A DNA stretch of 30,511 bases from Butyrivibrio sp. CAG:318 (GCA_000431815.1 FR889215.1:1-30511); one strand, 5' to 3'; positions 1 to 7,756 are shown, counted from the stretch's first letter. Translations and numbers: made by a program. The notes: generated by a model not told the origin, from the letters alone.

Positions 1-397
1 TGAACTGCGGAGCGCGACGAGCTGCTTTGAGGCCGTATTTCTTACGCTCTTTCATTCTAGGATCTCTTGTGAGGAATCCTGCTGCCTTGAGAACTGGTCT
101 GTAATCTGCATCAGCCTTGATGAGGGCTCTTGAAATGCCGTGTCTGATAGCACCGGCCTGACCTGTTGTTCCGCCGCCGTGTACGTTTACGAGAACATCA
201 AACTTGTCAGCTGTGTCTGTTGCTGCAAGTGGCTGACGAACGATGAGCTTAAGTGTCTCAAGTCCGAAGTAGCTGTCGATATCTCTCTTATTGATTGTAA
301 TGTTACCTGTACCAGGAACGATATATACTCTTGCAATACTGCTTTTTCTTCTTCCGGTTCCGTAGAACTTTGCGCTTGCTGATTTCTTTGCTGCCAT
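1..397 (-). CDS. rpsI: 30S ribosomal protein S9, 3' end cut by window edge
   Basis: S9 is a small-subunit head protein whose basic C-terminal tail reaches the P-site tRNA. The frame starts MAAKKSASAKFYGTGRRKSS and shows the family hallmarks GTGRRK near residue 13, NVHGGG in the middle and ARRAPQF at the end. 132 residues are visible; S9 proteins normally end a few residues after APQF, so only about three residues and the stop lie outside the window. The ATG at 395-397 follows an AGGAGG site. It is cotranscribed with rplM, 19 bp upstream, the usual rplM-rpsI pair. Identification is firm. Confidence 0.97.
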   Translation of the reverse strand, partial: MAAKKSASAKFYGTGRRKSSIARVYIVPGTGNITINKRDIDSYFGLETLKLIVRQPLAATDTADKFDVLVNVHGGGTTGQAGAIRHGISRALIKADADYRPVLKAAGFLTRDPRMKERKKYGLKAARRAPQF

Positions 398-416
398 TGT
401 AATTTCCTCCTTCTAA

Positions 417-845
417 TTAAAATGTCAAAGCTTCCGGCTTCTGAGCTGCGTGCTTGTGATCCGGTCCAACATATACGTGGAGCTTTGTGTACATTTCTCT
501 TCCTAAAGGTCCCTTTGGAAGCATTCCCTTAACTGCGTGCTCGATAACTCTTTCAGGATGCTTTGCAAGCATCTCTCTGAGTGTAGTCTCCTTGAGACCT
601 CCTACCCAGCCTGAGTGATTGTAATATACCTTGTCATCAAGCTTCTTGCCTGTTACGGTAATCTTCTCAGCGTTAACTACGATTACGTAGTCTCCTGTGT
701 CCATGCTCGGTGTGTAGGTAGGCTTATTCTTTCCTCTTAAAACCTTAGCTACCTCTGAAGCAAGACGTCCTAATGTATATCCTGTAGCATCAACTACATA
801 CCATTTTCTTTCAATTGTTGATGGACTTGCCATAAATGTTTTCAT
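417..845 (-). CDS. rplM: 50S ribosomal protein L13
   Basis: L13 is an early-assembling large-subunit protein. The 142-residue frame has the L13 pattern: RKWYVVDATGYTLGRLAS near the N-terminus, GDYVIVVNAEKI and the KGMLPKGPLGR motif in the C-terminal third. The frame is open further upstream, but the ATG at 843-845 (MKTFMASPSTIERKWYV) is preceded at good distance by AAGGAGG and matches the family length, so it was chosen. It is first in the rplM-rpsI operon, with its own promoter and leader, so its expression can be separated from the superoperon upstream. Confidence 0.97.
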   Translation of the reverse strand: MKTFMASPSTIERKWYVVDATGYTLGRLASEVAKVLRGKNKPTYTPSMDTGDYVIVVNAEKITVTGKKLDDKVYYNHSGWVGGLKETTLREMLAKHPERVIEHAVKGMLPKGPLGREMYTKLHVYVGPDHKHAAQKPEALTF

Positions 846-846
846 T

Positions 847-947
847 GGTTTACCTCCTTGAATTTTCAAAACAAAATTGTTAGCTTATATATTCAAAATG
901 TTCTTCCGGGGCATTGGTAAAACATTTTATTCCTAATGTCGCCACAG
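847..947 (-). promoter_or_regulatory. Probable L13-type leader RNA of rplM-rpsI
   Basis: About 100 nt lie between the inferred transcription start and the rplM start codon. The transcript contains an inverted repeat, AATGTT and AACATT (921-926 and 897-902), that encloses a G/C-rich segment with CCAATGCCCCGGAAG. Firmicutes rplM genes are known to carry a conserved L13 leader, thought to be bound by L13 for feedback control. Position and structure fit that element; the family match is from memory and not computed. Confidence 0.55.
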
Positions 948-953
948 TTAAAT

Positions 954-982
954 ATTATATAATAGCGATTTGAGTGTGTCAA
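954..982 (-). promoter_or_regulatory. Consensus sigma-A promoter for rplM-rpsI
   Basis: Reading the minus strand, TTGACA (977-982) and TATAAT (954-959) are separated by exactly 17 bp, a perfect match to the housekeeping promoter consensus. It lies just after the truA stop codon and drives rplM-rpsI from about position 947. Confidence 0.9.
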
Positions 983-999
983 TATGTTTTTTACAGAAT

Positions 1000-1752
1000 T
1001 TATAAGGCCGGAAGCGAATTTCCATAGTCTATCTCCACAAGCGTGAGACCGCGCGCGGGCGCCGTAGGTCCGGCAAGCTGTCTGTCCCGTGATTCTATTA
1101 TACCTGGTATGTCCTGAGGCCTTATATCGCCCGTTCCGGCCTTTATCAGCGTGCCGGCGATAATTCGTACCATATTATAGAGAAAACCGTTTCCTTTGAC
1201 ACGCAGGACGATTTCACGGCCATCCTGTATCACGTCAAGCGAGTAAATTGTGCGCACCTTGTCGGCCACCTGGCTGCCGGCAGAGCAGAACGCGGTGAAA
1301 TCATGCTCTCCGATAAAATAAGCCGCCGCCTCACGCATCATATTGACGTCGAGATTTCCATAGTAGAAATGGGAATACAGACGTTTTTTGGGGTTTTCAA
1401 AGGTATCATTATATATACTGTATTCATATATCTTGACGCAGTCGTTGTGCCGCGGATGCCAGCCATCCTCCACCTGAATTGACTGCCACACTCTTATATC
1501 GTCCGGCAGACGCACATTCAGCGCATAAGAAATCTTCGGGGCAGGAATCCTTGTGTCAACATCAAAAACAGCCACATTGCCAAGCGCATGTACTCCGGCA
1601 TCGGTCCTGCTTGCGCCTATAAGTTCAATATCGGCACCAAAGAGAGAGCAGACCGCCTGTCGCAGCGTTCCCTCGACTGTCGTGGCGTTTGGCTGTATCT
1701 GCCAGCCGGAATACGCCGTTCCGTCATATGACACTCTTATCAATATTCTCAT
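1000..1752 (-). CDS. truA: tRNA pseudouridine(38-40) synthase TruA
   Basis: TruA converts uridines 38-40 in the anticodon arm of many tRNAs to pseudouridine. The protein opens MRILIRVSYDGTAYSGWQIQ, the typical TruA N-terminus, and holds GASRTDAGVHALGNV with the catalytic Asp at about residue 51; GNGFLYNMVRIIAGTL near residue 200 is the conserved C-terminal motif. The 250-residue length is normal. The frame is open 15 codons further upstream, but the ATG at 1750-1752 fits the family start and lies one base after the ecfT stop, suggesting translational coupling. The gene is visibly richer in G+C than the ribosomal genes, as are parts of ecfT. Confidence 0.96.
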   Translation of the reverse strand: MRILIRVSYDGTAYSGWQIQPNATTVEGTLRQAVCSLFGADIELIGASRTDAGVHALGNVAVFDVDTRIPAPKISYALNVRLPDDIRVWQSIQVEDGWHPRHNDCVKIYEYSIYNDTFENPKKRLYSHFYYGNLDVNMMREAAAYFIGEHDFTAFCSAGSQVADKVRTIYSLDVIQDGREIVLRVKGNGFLYNMVRIIAGTLIKAGTGDIRPQDIPGIIESRDRQLAGPTAPARGLTLVEIDYGNSLPAL

Positions 1753-1753
1753 A

Positions 1754-2575
1754 TCAGCCCACCTGCACGAATTTGTTCCAGAGGATTCGCGCCGCAATTA
1801 TCAGACCCAGATAGGCAAAAAGAATTATATACGCAAGCCCGTCTTTTTTGCTGTATTTGAGCGGTTTCATCTTGGTACGTCCCTTGCCGCCGCGGTAACA
1901 TCTCGCCTCCATAGCTGTCGCAAGGTCGTAGGCGCGCCTTATCGCCGATATAAAAAGCGGAACAAGTATCGGTATCAGCGCCTTGATACGCTTGAAGAAG
2001 TTACCCTCGTCAAAACTTGCGCCCCTGGCTGTCTGAGCCTTCATTATTTTGTCCGTTTCCTCCATGAGGATTGGTATGAAACGCAGGGCAATCGACATCA
2101 TCATTGCAATCTCATGCACAGGTATCTTGATCACCGTGAGGAAACGAAGACCTTTTTCCATACCGTCGGTCAGGTCGTTCGGCGTGGTTGTGAGTGTCAT
2201 GAGGGAAGAACCGATTATCAGAAGAATCAGTCTTATTCCCATATAAATCGCCTGAATGATGCCCTCGTAGGTTATCTTGATTTTCCAGAATTGCACGAGG
2301 ACGCGGCCCTCGGTAAAAAATATATTAAAAATCAGGCTGAATGCCAGAATTATCATTATCGTCTTAAGACCGCGCAGGATATATTTGAGCGGGACCTTCG
2401 CAATTCCGATACAGGTAAAAAGAAATGCCGCCGCCAGGATGTATACGACCGGATTCCTGGCGATAAAAAGCGTAACAATATAAAGTATTGTACCGAATAA
2501 TTTAACGCGCGGGTCGAGCTTGTGTATAGCCGAGCCTGTCGGATAATATTGTCCGATTGTTATATCTTTTAACAT
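1754..2575 (-). CDS. ecfT: ECF transporter transmembrane protein EcfT
   Basis: EcfT is the membrane scaffold that couples the EcfA1/EcfA2 ATPases to exchangeable substrate-binding S components that import vitamins or metals. The 273-residue protein has several hydrophobic segments (about 27-57, 70-88, 108-128, 245-262) and the two cytosolic coupling motifs with an Ala-Arg pair: ARG at 183-185 in TARGASF, and MEARCYR around 222-228. It follows ecfA2 after a short gap and precedes truA by one base. No S component is present, as expected for a group II module shared by S components encoded elsewhere. Confidence 0.95.
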   Translation of the reverse strand: MLKDITIGQYYPTGSAIHKLDPRVKLFGTILYIVTLFIARNPVVYILAAAFLFTCIGIAKVPLKYILRGLKTIMIILAFSLIFNIFFTEGRVLVQFWKIKITYEGIIQAIYMGIRLILLIIGSSLMTLTTTPNDLTDGMEKGLRFLTVIKIPVHEIAMMMSIALRFIPILMEETDKIMKAQTARGASFDEGNFFKRIKALIPILVPLFISAIRRAYDLATAMEARCYRGGKGRTKMKPLKYSKKDGLAYIILFAYLGLIIAARILWNKFVQVG

Positions 2576-2590
2576 CTGCCGTTCCTTTCG

Positions 2591-3439
2591 TTATCTGCCA
2601 AAAGCTTTGCAAATACTTTTAAAGCCTTCTTCTATCGTAATCGCATCTGTATCAACATCCATGCCTCGTTCTTTGAGTGCATGCATTATATATGTTACCT
2701 GCGGTGCCGCAAGCCCTATCTTCTCAAGTTCTCTGTAGTGTGCAAAAACCTCACGCGGAACGTCATCATACATCAGACGTCCGTCATTCATAACAAGAAT
2801 ACGTCCGACGTATTTGGCCACATCCTCCATGCTGTGTGACACAAGGATGACTGTCATCTGCGTCTGCTCGTGCATCGCTTTTACCATATCAAGTATCTCG
2901 TCACGCCCCTGTGGGTCGAGTCCGGCCGTAGGCTCATCAAGTATCAGCACCTCCGGCTTCATTGCGATAACGCCCGCAATTGCCGCTCTTCTTTTCTGAC
3001 CGCCCGACAATTCAAAAGGCGAATTATAGAAAAGCTCCTTGTCCATTCCGACAAGCTCAAGTGCCTCAAATGCACGCAGTTCACATTCTCTCTTATCGAG
3101 TCCGAGATTCTTCGGTCCGAAACATACATCCTTGAAAACCGTTGTCTCAAAAAGCTGGTGTTCCGGATACTGAAAAACAAGGCCGACCTTGCTTCTGAGT
3201 TTTTTCATATCATAGTCTTTATCATATATATTATCGCCGTTAAAATAGACATCACCGGAGGTCGCGCGCAGCAGACCGTTAAAAATCTGAGTGAGCGTTG
3301 ATTTACCGGAACCGGTGTGTCCTATAAGGCCTATAAATTCATTTTTATCGACTGCAAGGCTTACGTCCTTAAGGGCATGTTTGACGAAGCCGGAGCCTTC
3401 ACCGTATATATAATTAACTTTATCTAATATAATCGACAT
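2591..3439 (-). CDS. ecfA2: ECF transporter ATP-binding protein EcfA2
   Basis: This is one of two ATPases of the energy-coupling module. Walker A GHTGSGKST is at residues 40-48, the Q-loop FQYPEHQLF near 89, the signature LSGGQ at 144-148 and Walker B LILDEP at about 165-170, with the H-loop SH near residue 200. At 282 residues it has normal length and the C-terminal extension typical of EcfA proteins. Its start overlaps the end of ecfA1 by 16 bp, so the two ATPases are translationally coupled. EcfA2 rather than EcfA1 is chosen from gene order. Confidence 0.94.
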   Translation of the reverse strand: MSIILDKVNYIYGEGSGFVKHALKDVSLAVDKNEFIGLIGHTGSGKSTLTQIFNGLLRATSGDVYFNGDNIYDKDYDMKKLRSKVGLVFQYPEHQLFETTVFKDVCFGPKNLGLDKRECELRAFEALELVGMDKELFYNSPFELSGGQKRRAAIAGVIAMKPEVLILDEPTAGLDPQGRDEILDMVKAMHEQTQMTVILVSHSMEDVAKYVGRILVMNDGRLMYDDVPREVFAHYRELEKIGLAAPQVTYIMHALKERGMDVDTDAITIEEGFKSICKAFGR

Positions 3440-4275
3440 AATTCATCCACCAGTTCTTCAGGTGTGAGAACATCCTGCGGTACAGGAATTCCTGATTTGT
3501 TCAACATATATGCTAGTTCTGTTGCCTGCGGCACATCAAGACGTATCGCCTGCATTTTTTCCACCTGTGAAAAAATCTCACGCGGTGTTCCTTCCATGAC
3601 AACCTTGCCCTTATCCATGACAAAAATCTTGTCAGCCTTGGCTGCCTCATCCATATAATGTGTTATAAGGATAATCGTAACTTTTTCTTTGCGGTTAAGT
3701 TCCATAACCGTATTAATGACTTCGCGGCGTCCGTTCGGGTCAAGCATCGCCGTCGGTTCGTCCATAATAATGCATTTCGGTTTCATTGCAACGACACCAG
3801 CTATTGCGACGCGCTGCTTCTGTCCGCCTGAAAGTTTATTGGGTGAATATTCACGGTATGCAGTCATTCCGACTGCCTCAAGTGCATCACCGACACGCTG
3901 CCAGATTTCGTCGGTAGGTACTCCGAGATTCTCCGGTCCGAAACCGACATCCTCCTGTACCACGGTTCCTATAATCTGGTTGTCCGGATTCTGGAAAATC
4001 ATTCCGGCATTCTGTCTGATGTCCCAGAGTTTATCCTCATCCTGTGTTGACATATCTTCAACATACACCGCACCCTCTGTCGGGAGCAAAAGTGCATTGA
4101 TATGCTTTGCAAGAGTGGATTTACCTGAACCGTTATGGCCGAGAATAGCTATAAACTGACCCGGCTCTATATCAATATTAACATTGTCCACTGCTTTGTT
4201 GACTGCCTCAACATTGCCGTCCTCGTCTCTTTTGATGTATTCATAGACAAGGTCTTTGGTTCTGACTATTCCCAT
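3424..4275 (-). CDS. ecfA1: ECF transporter ATP-binding protein EcfA1
   Basis: This is the first ATPase of the ECF module, 283 residues. Walker A GHNGSGKS is at 46-53, the Q-loop FQNPDNQI at about 94, the signature LSGGQ at 148-152 and Walker B IIMDEP at 169-174. A hydrophilic insertion (KRDEDGNVEAVNKA, near residues 15-28) sits before the conserved core. The ATG at 4273-4275 follows a GGAAAGG-type site. It is the first gene after the rplQ terminator hairpin, so it may be transcribed by read-through from the alpha operon; no strong separate promoter was seen. Confidence 0.94.
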   Translation of the reverse strand: MGIVRTKDLVYEYIKRDEDGNVEAVNKAVDNVNIDIEPGQFIAILGHNGSGKSTLAKHINALLLPTEGAVYVEDMSTQDEDKLWDIRQNAGMIFQNPDNQIIGTVVQEDVGFGPENLGVPTDEIWQRVGDALEAVGMTAYREYSPNKLSGGQKQRVAIAGVVAMKPKCIIMDEPTAMLDPNGRREVINTVMELNRKEKVTIILITHYMDEAAKADKIFVMDKGKVVMEGTPREIFSQVEKMQAIRLDVPQATELAYMLNKSGIPVPQDVLTPEELVDELCRLY

Positions 4276-4306
4276 TCTGACTGCCCTTTCCTGCTATTTA
4301 CAAAAC

Positions 4307-4332
4307 GGACGAATGCCATACAGCATTCGTCC
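4307..4332 (-). terminator. Rho-independent terminator after rplQ
   Basis: A perfect 10-bp stem, GGACGAATGC and GCATTCGTCC with a 6-nt loop, is followed on the minus strand by GTTTTG. It lies 27 bp after the rplQ stop and just before ecfA1, so it separates the ribosomal superoperon from the ECF-truA genes. The T-run is short, so read-through is likely. Confidence 0.7.
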
Positions 4333-4358
4333 TGATATTTGTTTATTCAATGTCAGTA

Positions 4359-4895
4359 TTAAACCAACTCAAGAAGTACCTGCATTGCTGCATCGCCCTT
4401 ACGCTGTCCGATCTTGACGATTCTTGTGTAACCGCCCTTACGGTCTGCATACTTAGGAGCGATTTCGTCGAATAACTTATCGGCAACGCTTACTTCCTTA
4501 GTATTTCTCTTCTTACCTGCTGCTTCAGCCGGAACCTCTGTTACAGAGTAGAGAACCTTGAGCATCTGTCTTCTGGCATGAACTCTTGAAGGAGCATCCT
4601 TCTTGATTGTCTTTTCAACGTTATCGTATACTGTTTTCTTCTTTCCGTTAACATCTTCTTTGACTCTCTTGCCATCTTTATCTTTACGAGCTACTTTTGC
4701 GGTAACCGTAACAGTTTCAAAGTTATCTTTTTCCTTAACTGCCAATGCAATTAATCCATCAGCAACCTTGCGGATTTCCTTAGCTTTCGCTTCGGTAGTA
4801 ACAATCTTGCCATTGTAAAGCAATGCTGTTACCTGGTTTCTAATTAAAGCTTTTCTCTGATCTGCGGTTCTTCCAAGCTTTCTATAACCTGCCAT
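4359..4895 (-). CDS. rplQ: 50S ribosomal protein L17, long form
   Basis: L17 sits near the polypeptide exit on the large subunit. The start MAGYRKLGRTADQRKALIRN and the end GGYTRIVKIGQRKGDAAMQV are standard. At 178 residues it is much longer than the roughly 115-130 residues usual in bacteria. The extra 50-60 residues lie between LIALAVKEKDN (about residue 60) and VADKLFDEIAP (about 136) and are rich in Lys, Glu and Asp. Long L17 proteins of this kind are, to my knowledge, common in Lachnospiraceae. It is the last gene of the alpha cluster. Confidence 0.97.
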   Translation of the reverse strand: MAGYRKLGRTADQRKALIRNQVTALLYNGKIVTTEAKAKEIRKVADGLIALAVKEKDNFETVTVTAKVARKDKDGKRVKEDVNGKKKTVYDNVEKTIKKDAPSRVHARRQMLKVLYSVTEVPAEAAGKKRNTKEVSVADKLFDEIAPKYADRKGGYTRIVKIGQRKGDAAMQVLLELV

Positions 4896-4917
4896 TTGCT
4901 GCTTTCTCCTTTACTAT

Positions 4918-5880
4918 TTAGTCATCGCCTGAACTAAGCTGTAATCCAAGCTCCTTTAATTTGGCAAGAACTTCTTCCAAAGACTTGCGTCCAAGGTTTC
5001 TTACCTTCATCATATCTTCTGATGTCTTGTTACATAACTCTTCAACAGTGTTGATACCGGCTCTCTTAAGGCAGTTGTATGAACGAACTGAAAGTTCAAG
5101 TTCATCGATATTCATCTCAAGAACTTTCTCCTTCTCGTTGTCTTCCTTCTCTACCATAATATCAACAGCCTTAGCGCTCTCTGAAAGGTCAATGAACAGA
5201 TTAAGGTGTTCACTGAGTACTTTTGCAGCAAGGCTTACTGCATCGTCCGGTGCTAATGTACCGTTAGTATAAACTTCAAGTGTAAGTTTATCATAATCGG
5301 TCATCTGTCCAACACGGGTGTTCTGTACTGAAAGATTAACACGTTCAACCGGTGTATAGATTGAGTCAATTGAAAGTACTCCGATAGGAGTATCTTCATG
5401 CTTGTTCTTGTCAGAACTTACATAACCCCTTCCGTTAGTGATTGTAAGTTCCATGAATAACTTACAGTCAGCACCACCGTTAAGTGTAGCTATAACCAAA
5501 TCCGGATTTAAAATCTCGATATCTGAATCTGCATGAATATCCGCTGCTGTAACAACACCTTCTCTTCCGTCGCACTCGATATAAGCAATCTTAGGCTCTC
5601 CGGATTCGCTGTTGTTCTTAATAGCGAGATTCTTAATATTCATAATGATGTCACTGACATCTTCCTTTACTCCCGGAATCGGACTGAACTCATGAAGAAC
5701 GCCTTCGATTTTAACCTGGCTAACTGCCGAGCCCGGAAGTGATGAAAGCATAATTCTTCTGAGGGAATTACCAAGTGTTGTACCATAGCCTCTCTCAAGC
5801 GGCTCTACAACAAATCTTCCATATCTTTTGTCTTCAGAAATCTCTTCGATTTCGATTTTCGGTTTCTCAAATTCGAACAC
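4918..5880 (-). CDS. rpoA: DNA-directed RNA polymerase subunit alpha
   Basis: The alpha subunit nucleates RNA polymerase assembly and contacts activators and UP elements. The N-terminal assembly domain includes RYGRFVVEPLERGYGTTLGN and SLRRIMLSSLPG (residues about 20-50); the C-terminal domain (about 250-315) has the LELSVRSYNCLKRAGI and VRNLGRKSLEEV helix motifs that bind DNA. Length 320 is normal. The start is GTG at 5878-5880, eight bases after AGGAGG, with no better ATG nearby. It lies between rpsD and rplQ, as in the classical alpha operon. Confidence 0.98.
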   Translation of the reverse strand: MFEFEKPKIEIEEISEDKRYGRFVVEPLERGYGTTLGNSLRRIMLSSLPGSAVSQVKIEGVLHEFSPIPGVKEDVSDIIMNIKNLAIKNNSESGEPKIAYIECDGREGVVTAADIHADSDIEILNPDLVIATLNGGADCKLFMELTITNGRGYVSSDKNKHEDTPIGVLSIDSIYTPVERVNLSVQNTRVGQMTDYDKLTLEVYTNGTLAPDDAVSLAAKVLSEHLNLFIDLSESAKAVDIMVEKEDNEKEKVLEMNIDELELSVRSYNCLKRAGINTVEELCNKTSEDMMKVRNLGRKSLEEVLAKLKELGLQLSSGDD

Positions 5881-5927
5881 TAAAAGCCCCTCCTTCTTGG
5901 GTTTGATGTTGTTGAGGGTGTCATATA

Positions 5928-6521
5928 TTACTTAGAATATAACTCGACTATAAGCATCTCGTCAACCGGTACATCGATCATCTCTCTTGTAGGAACTGAC
6001 TTAACTGTTCCCTTAAGGTTCTCCTGATCAGCTTCAAGCCACTCCGGTACGAGTCTTCCGCCTGTTACTTCAAGGATATCTTTATATCTCTGTGAAGATT
6101 TAGCTTTCTCTTTAATCTCGATAGTGTCACCGGCACTTACGAGGTATGACGGAATGTTAACCTGCTTTCCGTTTACAAGCACATGCTTATGATCTACGAT
6201 CTGTCTAGCTTCTTTTCTTGTTCTTGCTAAACCTAATCTGAAGATAACATTATCAAGTCTGAGCTCGAGCATTGACATAAGGTTCTCACCTGTCATGCCG
6301 CTCATTCTGTCTGCTTTTACAAAATAGTTTCTAAATGGTTTCTCGAGAACGCCGTAGATGAATTTAGCTTTCTGCTTCTCACGAAGCTGAAGTCCGTATT
6401 CACTTATCTTCTTGCCGGCTCTCTCTAATCTTCTTTTTGATTTCTTATCTATTCCTAAATAAACTGGATCAAGTCCAAGTGATCTGCATCTCTTAAGAAC
6501 AGGAACTCTATTAACTGCCAT
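5928..6521 (-). CDS. rpsD: 30S ribosomal protein S4, zinc-free form
   Basis: S4 is a primary 16S rRNA-binding protein that starts assembly of the 30S body and in several bacteria represses its own operon. The 197-residue protein has the S4 RNA-binding domain at about 86-150, with LELRLDNVIFRLGLARTR and HVLVNGKQVNIPSY. The N-terminal part (MAVNRVPVLKRCRSLGLDPV) has only one cysteine, so it lacks the four-cysteine zinc site of many S4 proteins. The start ATG follows AGGAGG. It sits between rpsK and rpoA. Confidence 0.97.
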   Translation of the reverse strand: MAVNRVPVLKRCRSLGLDPVYLGIDKKSKRRLERAGKKISEYGLQLREKQKAKFIYGVLEKPFRNYFVKADRMSGMTGENLMSMLELRLDNVIFRLGLARTRKEARQIVDHKHVLVNGKQVNIPSYLVSAGDTIEIKEKAKSSQRYKDILEVTGGRLVPEWLEADQENLKGTVKSVPTREMIDVPVDEMLIVELYSK

Positions 6522-6538
6522 TCTTTTAGCACCTCCTA

Positions 6539-6931
6539 TTAGACTCTTCTACGTTTTGGTGGACGACATCCGTTGTGTGGTACCGGAGTAACATCCTTAA
6601 TGCTGGTAACCTCAAGACCACATGCCTGAAGCGCTCTGATTGCTGCTTCGCGGCCTGATCCCGGTCCTTTGACCATAACGTCAACAGTCTTTAAACCGTG
6701 TACCAGAGCTGCCTTTGTTGCAGTTTCTGCTGCCATCTGAGCTGCATAAGGAGTAGATTTCTTTGAACCTCTAAATCCCAGGGCACCGGCACTTGACCAT
6801 GACAATGCATTACCTTCAGTATCAGTAATGGTAACGATTGTATTATTGAATGATGACTGGATATGTGCCTGTCCGCGTTCAACGTTTTTCTTAACACGCT
6901 TCTTTGTCACTTTTTTTGTAACTTTAGCCAT
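6539..6931 (-). CDS. rpsK: 30S ribosomal protein S11
   Basis: S11 forms part of the platform of the 30S subunit near the mRNA exit. The 130-residue frame has HIQSSFNNTIVTITD, GFRGSKKSTPYAAQ and the C-terminal DVTPVPHNGCRPPKRRRV block that identify S11. The basic start MAKVTKKVTKKRVKK is a normal variable N-terminal extension. It lies between rpsM and rpsD with short gaps and an ordinary ribosome binding site. Confidence 0.98.
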   Translation of the reverse strand: MAKVTKKVTKKRVKKNVERGQAHIQSSFNNTIVTITDTEGNALSWSSAGALGFRGSKKSTPYAAQMAAETATKAALVHGLKTVDVMVKGPGSGREAAIRALQACGLEVTSIKDVTPVPHNGCRPPKRRRV

Positions 6932-6977
6932 TTTCTAAACTAACCTCCCTTATGGGTTCCCGTTTATTCATCGGGTA

Positions 6978-7346
6978 TTATTTTTTCTTGTTTGCGATTG
7001 TTTTCTTAGGACCCTTACGAGTTCTAGCGTTTGTCTTTGTCTTCTGTCCTCTTACAGGAAGACCTTTTCTGTGACGAATGCCTCTGTAGCATCCGATTTC
7101 CTGTAATCTCTTAATGTTAAGTGCGGTCTCTCTTCTGAGATCACCTTCTACTAACTGACTAGCGTCAATTACATCTTTAATTCTGCCTACTTCTTCATCA
7201 GTAAGATCCTTAACACGAGTGTCCGGATTTACTTTTGCTTCTGCAAGAATACGATTTGAGCTGATTCTGCCGATTCCATATATATAGGTAAGGCCGATTT
7301 CAACACGTTTTTCTCTTGGTAAATCTACACCAGCGATACGAGCCAT
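6978..7346 (-). CDS. rpsM: 30S ribosomal protein S13
   Basis: S13 lies in the 30S head and bridges to the large subunit. MARIAGVDLPREKRVEIGLT, YIYGIGR and the C-terminal RGLPVRGQKT-like block (KGLPVRGQKTKTNARTRKGP) are diagnostic; 122 residues is normal. The ATG at 7344-7346 is 12 bases after GGAGG, rather far. An out-of-frame ATG at 7352-7354 sits at closer spacing and opens a nine-codon frame that overlaps the rpsM start. It is the first gene after a 186-nt structured gap, the position where the alpha-operon leader bound by S4 lies in E. coli. Confidence 0.97.
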   Translation of the reverse strand: MARIAGVDLPREKRVEIGLTYIYGIGRISSNRILAEAKVNPDTRVKDLTDEEVGRIKDVIDASQLVEGDLRRETALNIKRLQEIGCYRGIRHRKGLPVRGQKTKTNARTRKGPKKTIANKKK

Positions 7347-7535
7347 GTGCGCATTACACCTCCATTTGTCTTATTTTGTTAAAAGCTATTTATTTAAAGT
7401 GGCTGACAACTCACCCGCGTGGTTCGCCACTGCAGCCGCAATCTGCATCGCAAAATCACCTGATAAACAGGTATTTCGCGCAAAATATGCCTACGGATAT
7501 AGTCATCCCCGGGCATAGATATCAAAATATTCTGA
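7347..7535 (-). promoter_or_regulatory. Structured gap upstream of rpsM, candidate alpha-operon leader
   Basis: About 186 nt between rpmJ and rpsM, much longer than the other gaps in the cluster. The transcript contains several inverted repeats: TATGCC and GGCATA flanking 20 nt, the perfect hairpin ACCTG-TTTAT-CAGGT, and GTGGC paired with GCCAC further down. No clear promoter was found. In E. coli S4 binds a pseudoknot before rpsM to control the same set of genes; a similar role here is inference from position and structure only. Confidence 0.4.
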
Positions 7536-7649
7536 TTAACCCTGACGCTGTTTGTGCTTAGGATTTTCGCAGATAATCATGATATTTCCTTTTCTCTTAA
7601 TGACTTTGCATTTTTCACAAATTGGTTTAACTGATGATCTAACCTTCAT
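7536..7649 (-). CDS. rpmJ: 50S ribosomal protein L36
   Basis: A 37-residue frame, MKVRSSVKPICEKCKVIKRK and so on, ending ENPKHKQRQG. L36 is the smallest large-subunit protein and binds zinc; the ligands Cys11, Cys14, Cys27 and His32 are all present, so this is the zinc-binding form. The ATG at 7647-7649 follows AAGGAGG at normal distance. It sits between infA and rpsM, the usual place in Firmicutes, and has its own promoter about 60 bp upstream. Confidence 0.97.
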   Translation of the reverse strand: MKVRSSVKPICEKCKVIKRKGNIMIICENPKHKQRQG

Positions 7650-7665
7650 GGTAAATCCTCCTTTC

Positions 7666-7685
7666 CACGAAAAAGCAACTTATAA
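7666..7685 (-). other. Weak hairpin with T-run in the rpmJ leader
   Basis: On the minus strand CAACTT and AAGTTG form a 6-bp stem with an A/T loop, followed by CTTTTTC, downstream of the infA-rpmJ promoter and upstream of the rpmJ ribosome binding site. It could be a weak terminator or attenuator; the short A/T-rich stem makes this uncertain. Confidence 0.3.
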
Positions 7686-7711
7686 TAAAGTTGAAAAAAC
7701 GTCCGAGTGAT

Positions 7712-7740
7712 ATTGTATCACACCGGGTTATATAATACAA
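7712..7740 (-). promoter_or_regulatory. Internal promoter upstream of rpmJ
   Basis: On the minus strand TTGTAT (7735-7740) and TACAAT (7712-7717) are 17 bp apart, and the -10 is preceded by TGA, an extended -10 arrangement. It lies between infA and rpmJ and could provide extra transcription of rpmJ, rpsM, rpsK, rpsD, rpoA and rplQ. Confidence 0.75.
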
Positions 7741-7756
7741 GCAAAATTTAAAAATT

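Noticed and set aside
1553..2500. Long plus-strand open frame opposite truA and ecfT
   Set aside because: The minus-strand frames are clear truA and ecfT; the plus-strand translation has no recognisable motif and no ribosome binding site, so it is an antisense shadow.
1754..4275. Complete nickel/cobalt or single-vitamin importer
   Set aside because: Only the energy-coupling proteins are present. No S component and no CbiM/CbiN-like gene is next to them, so the substrate cannot be assigned.
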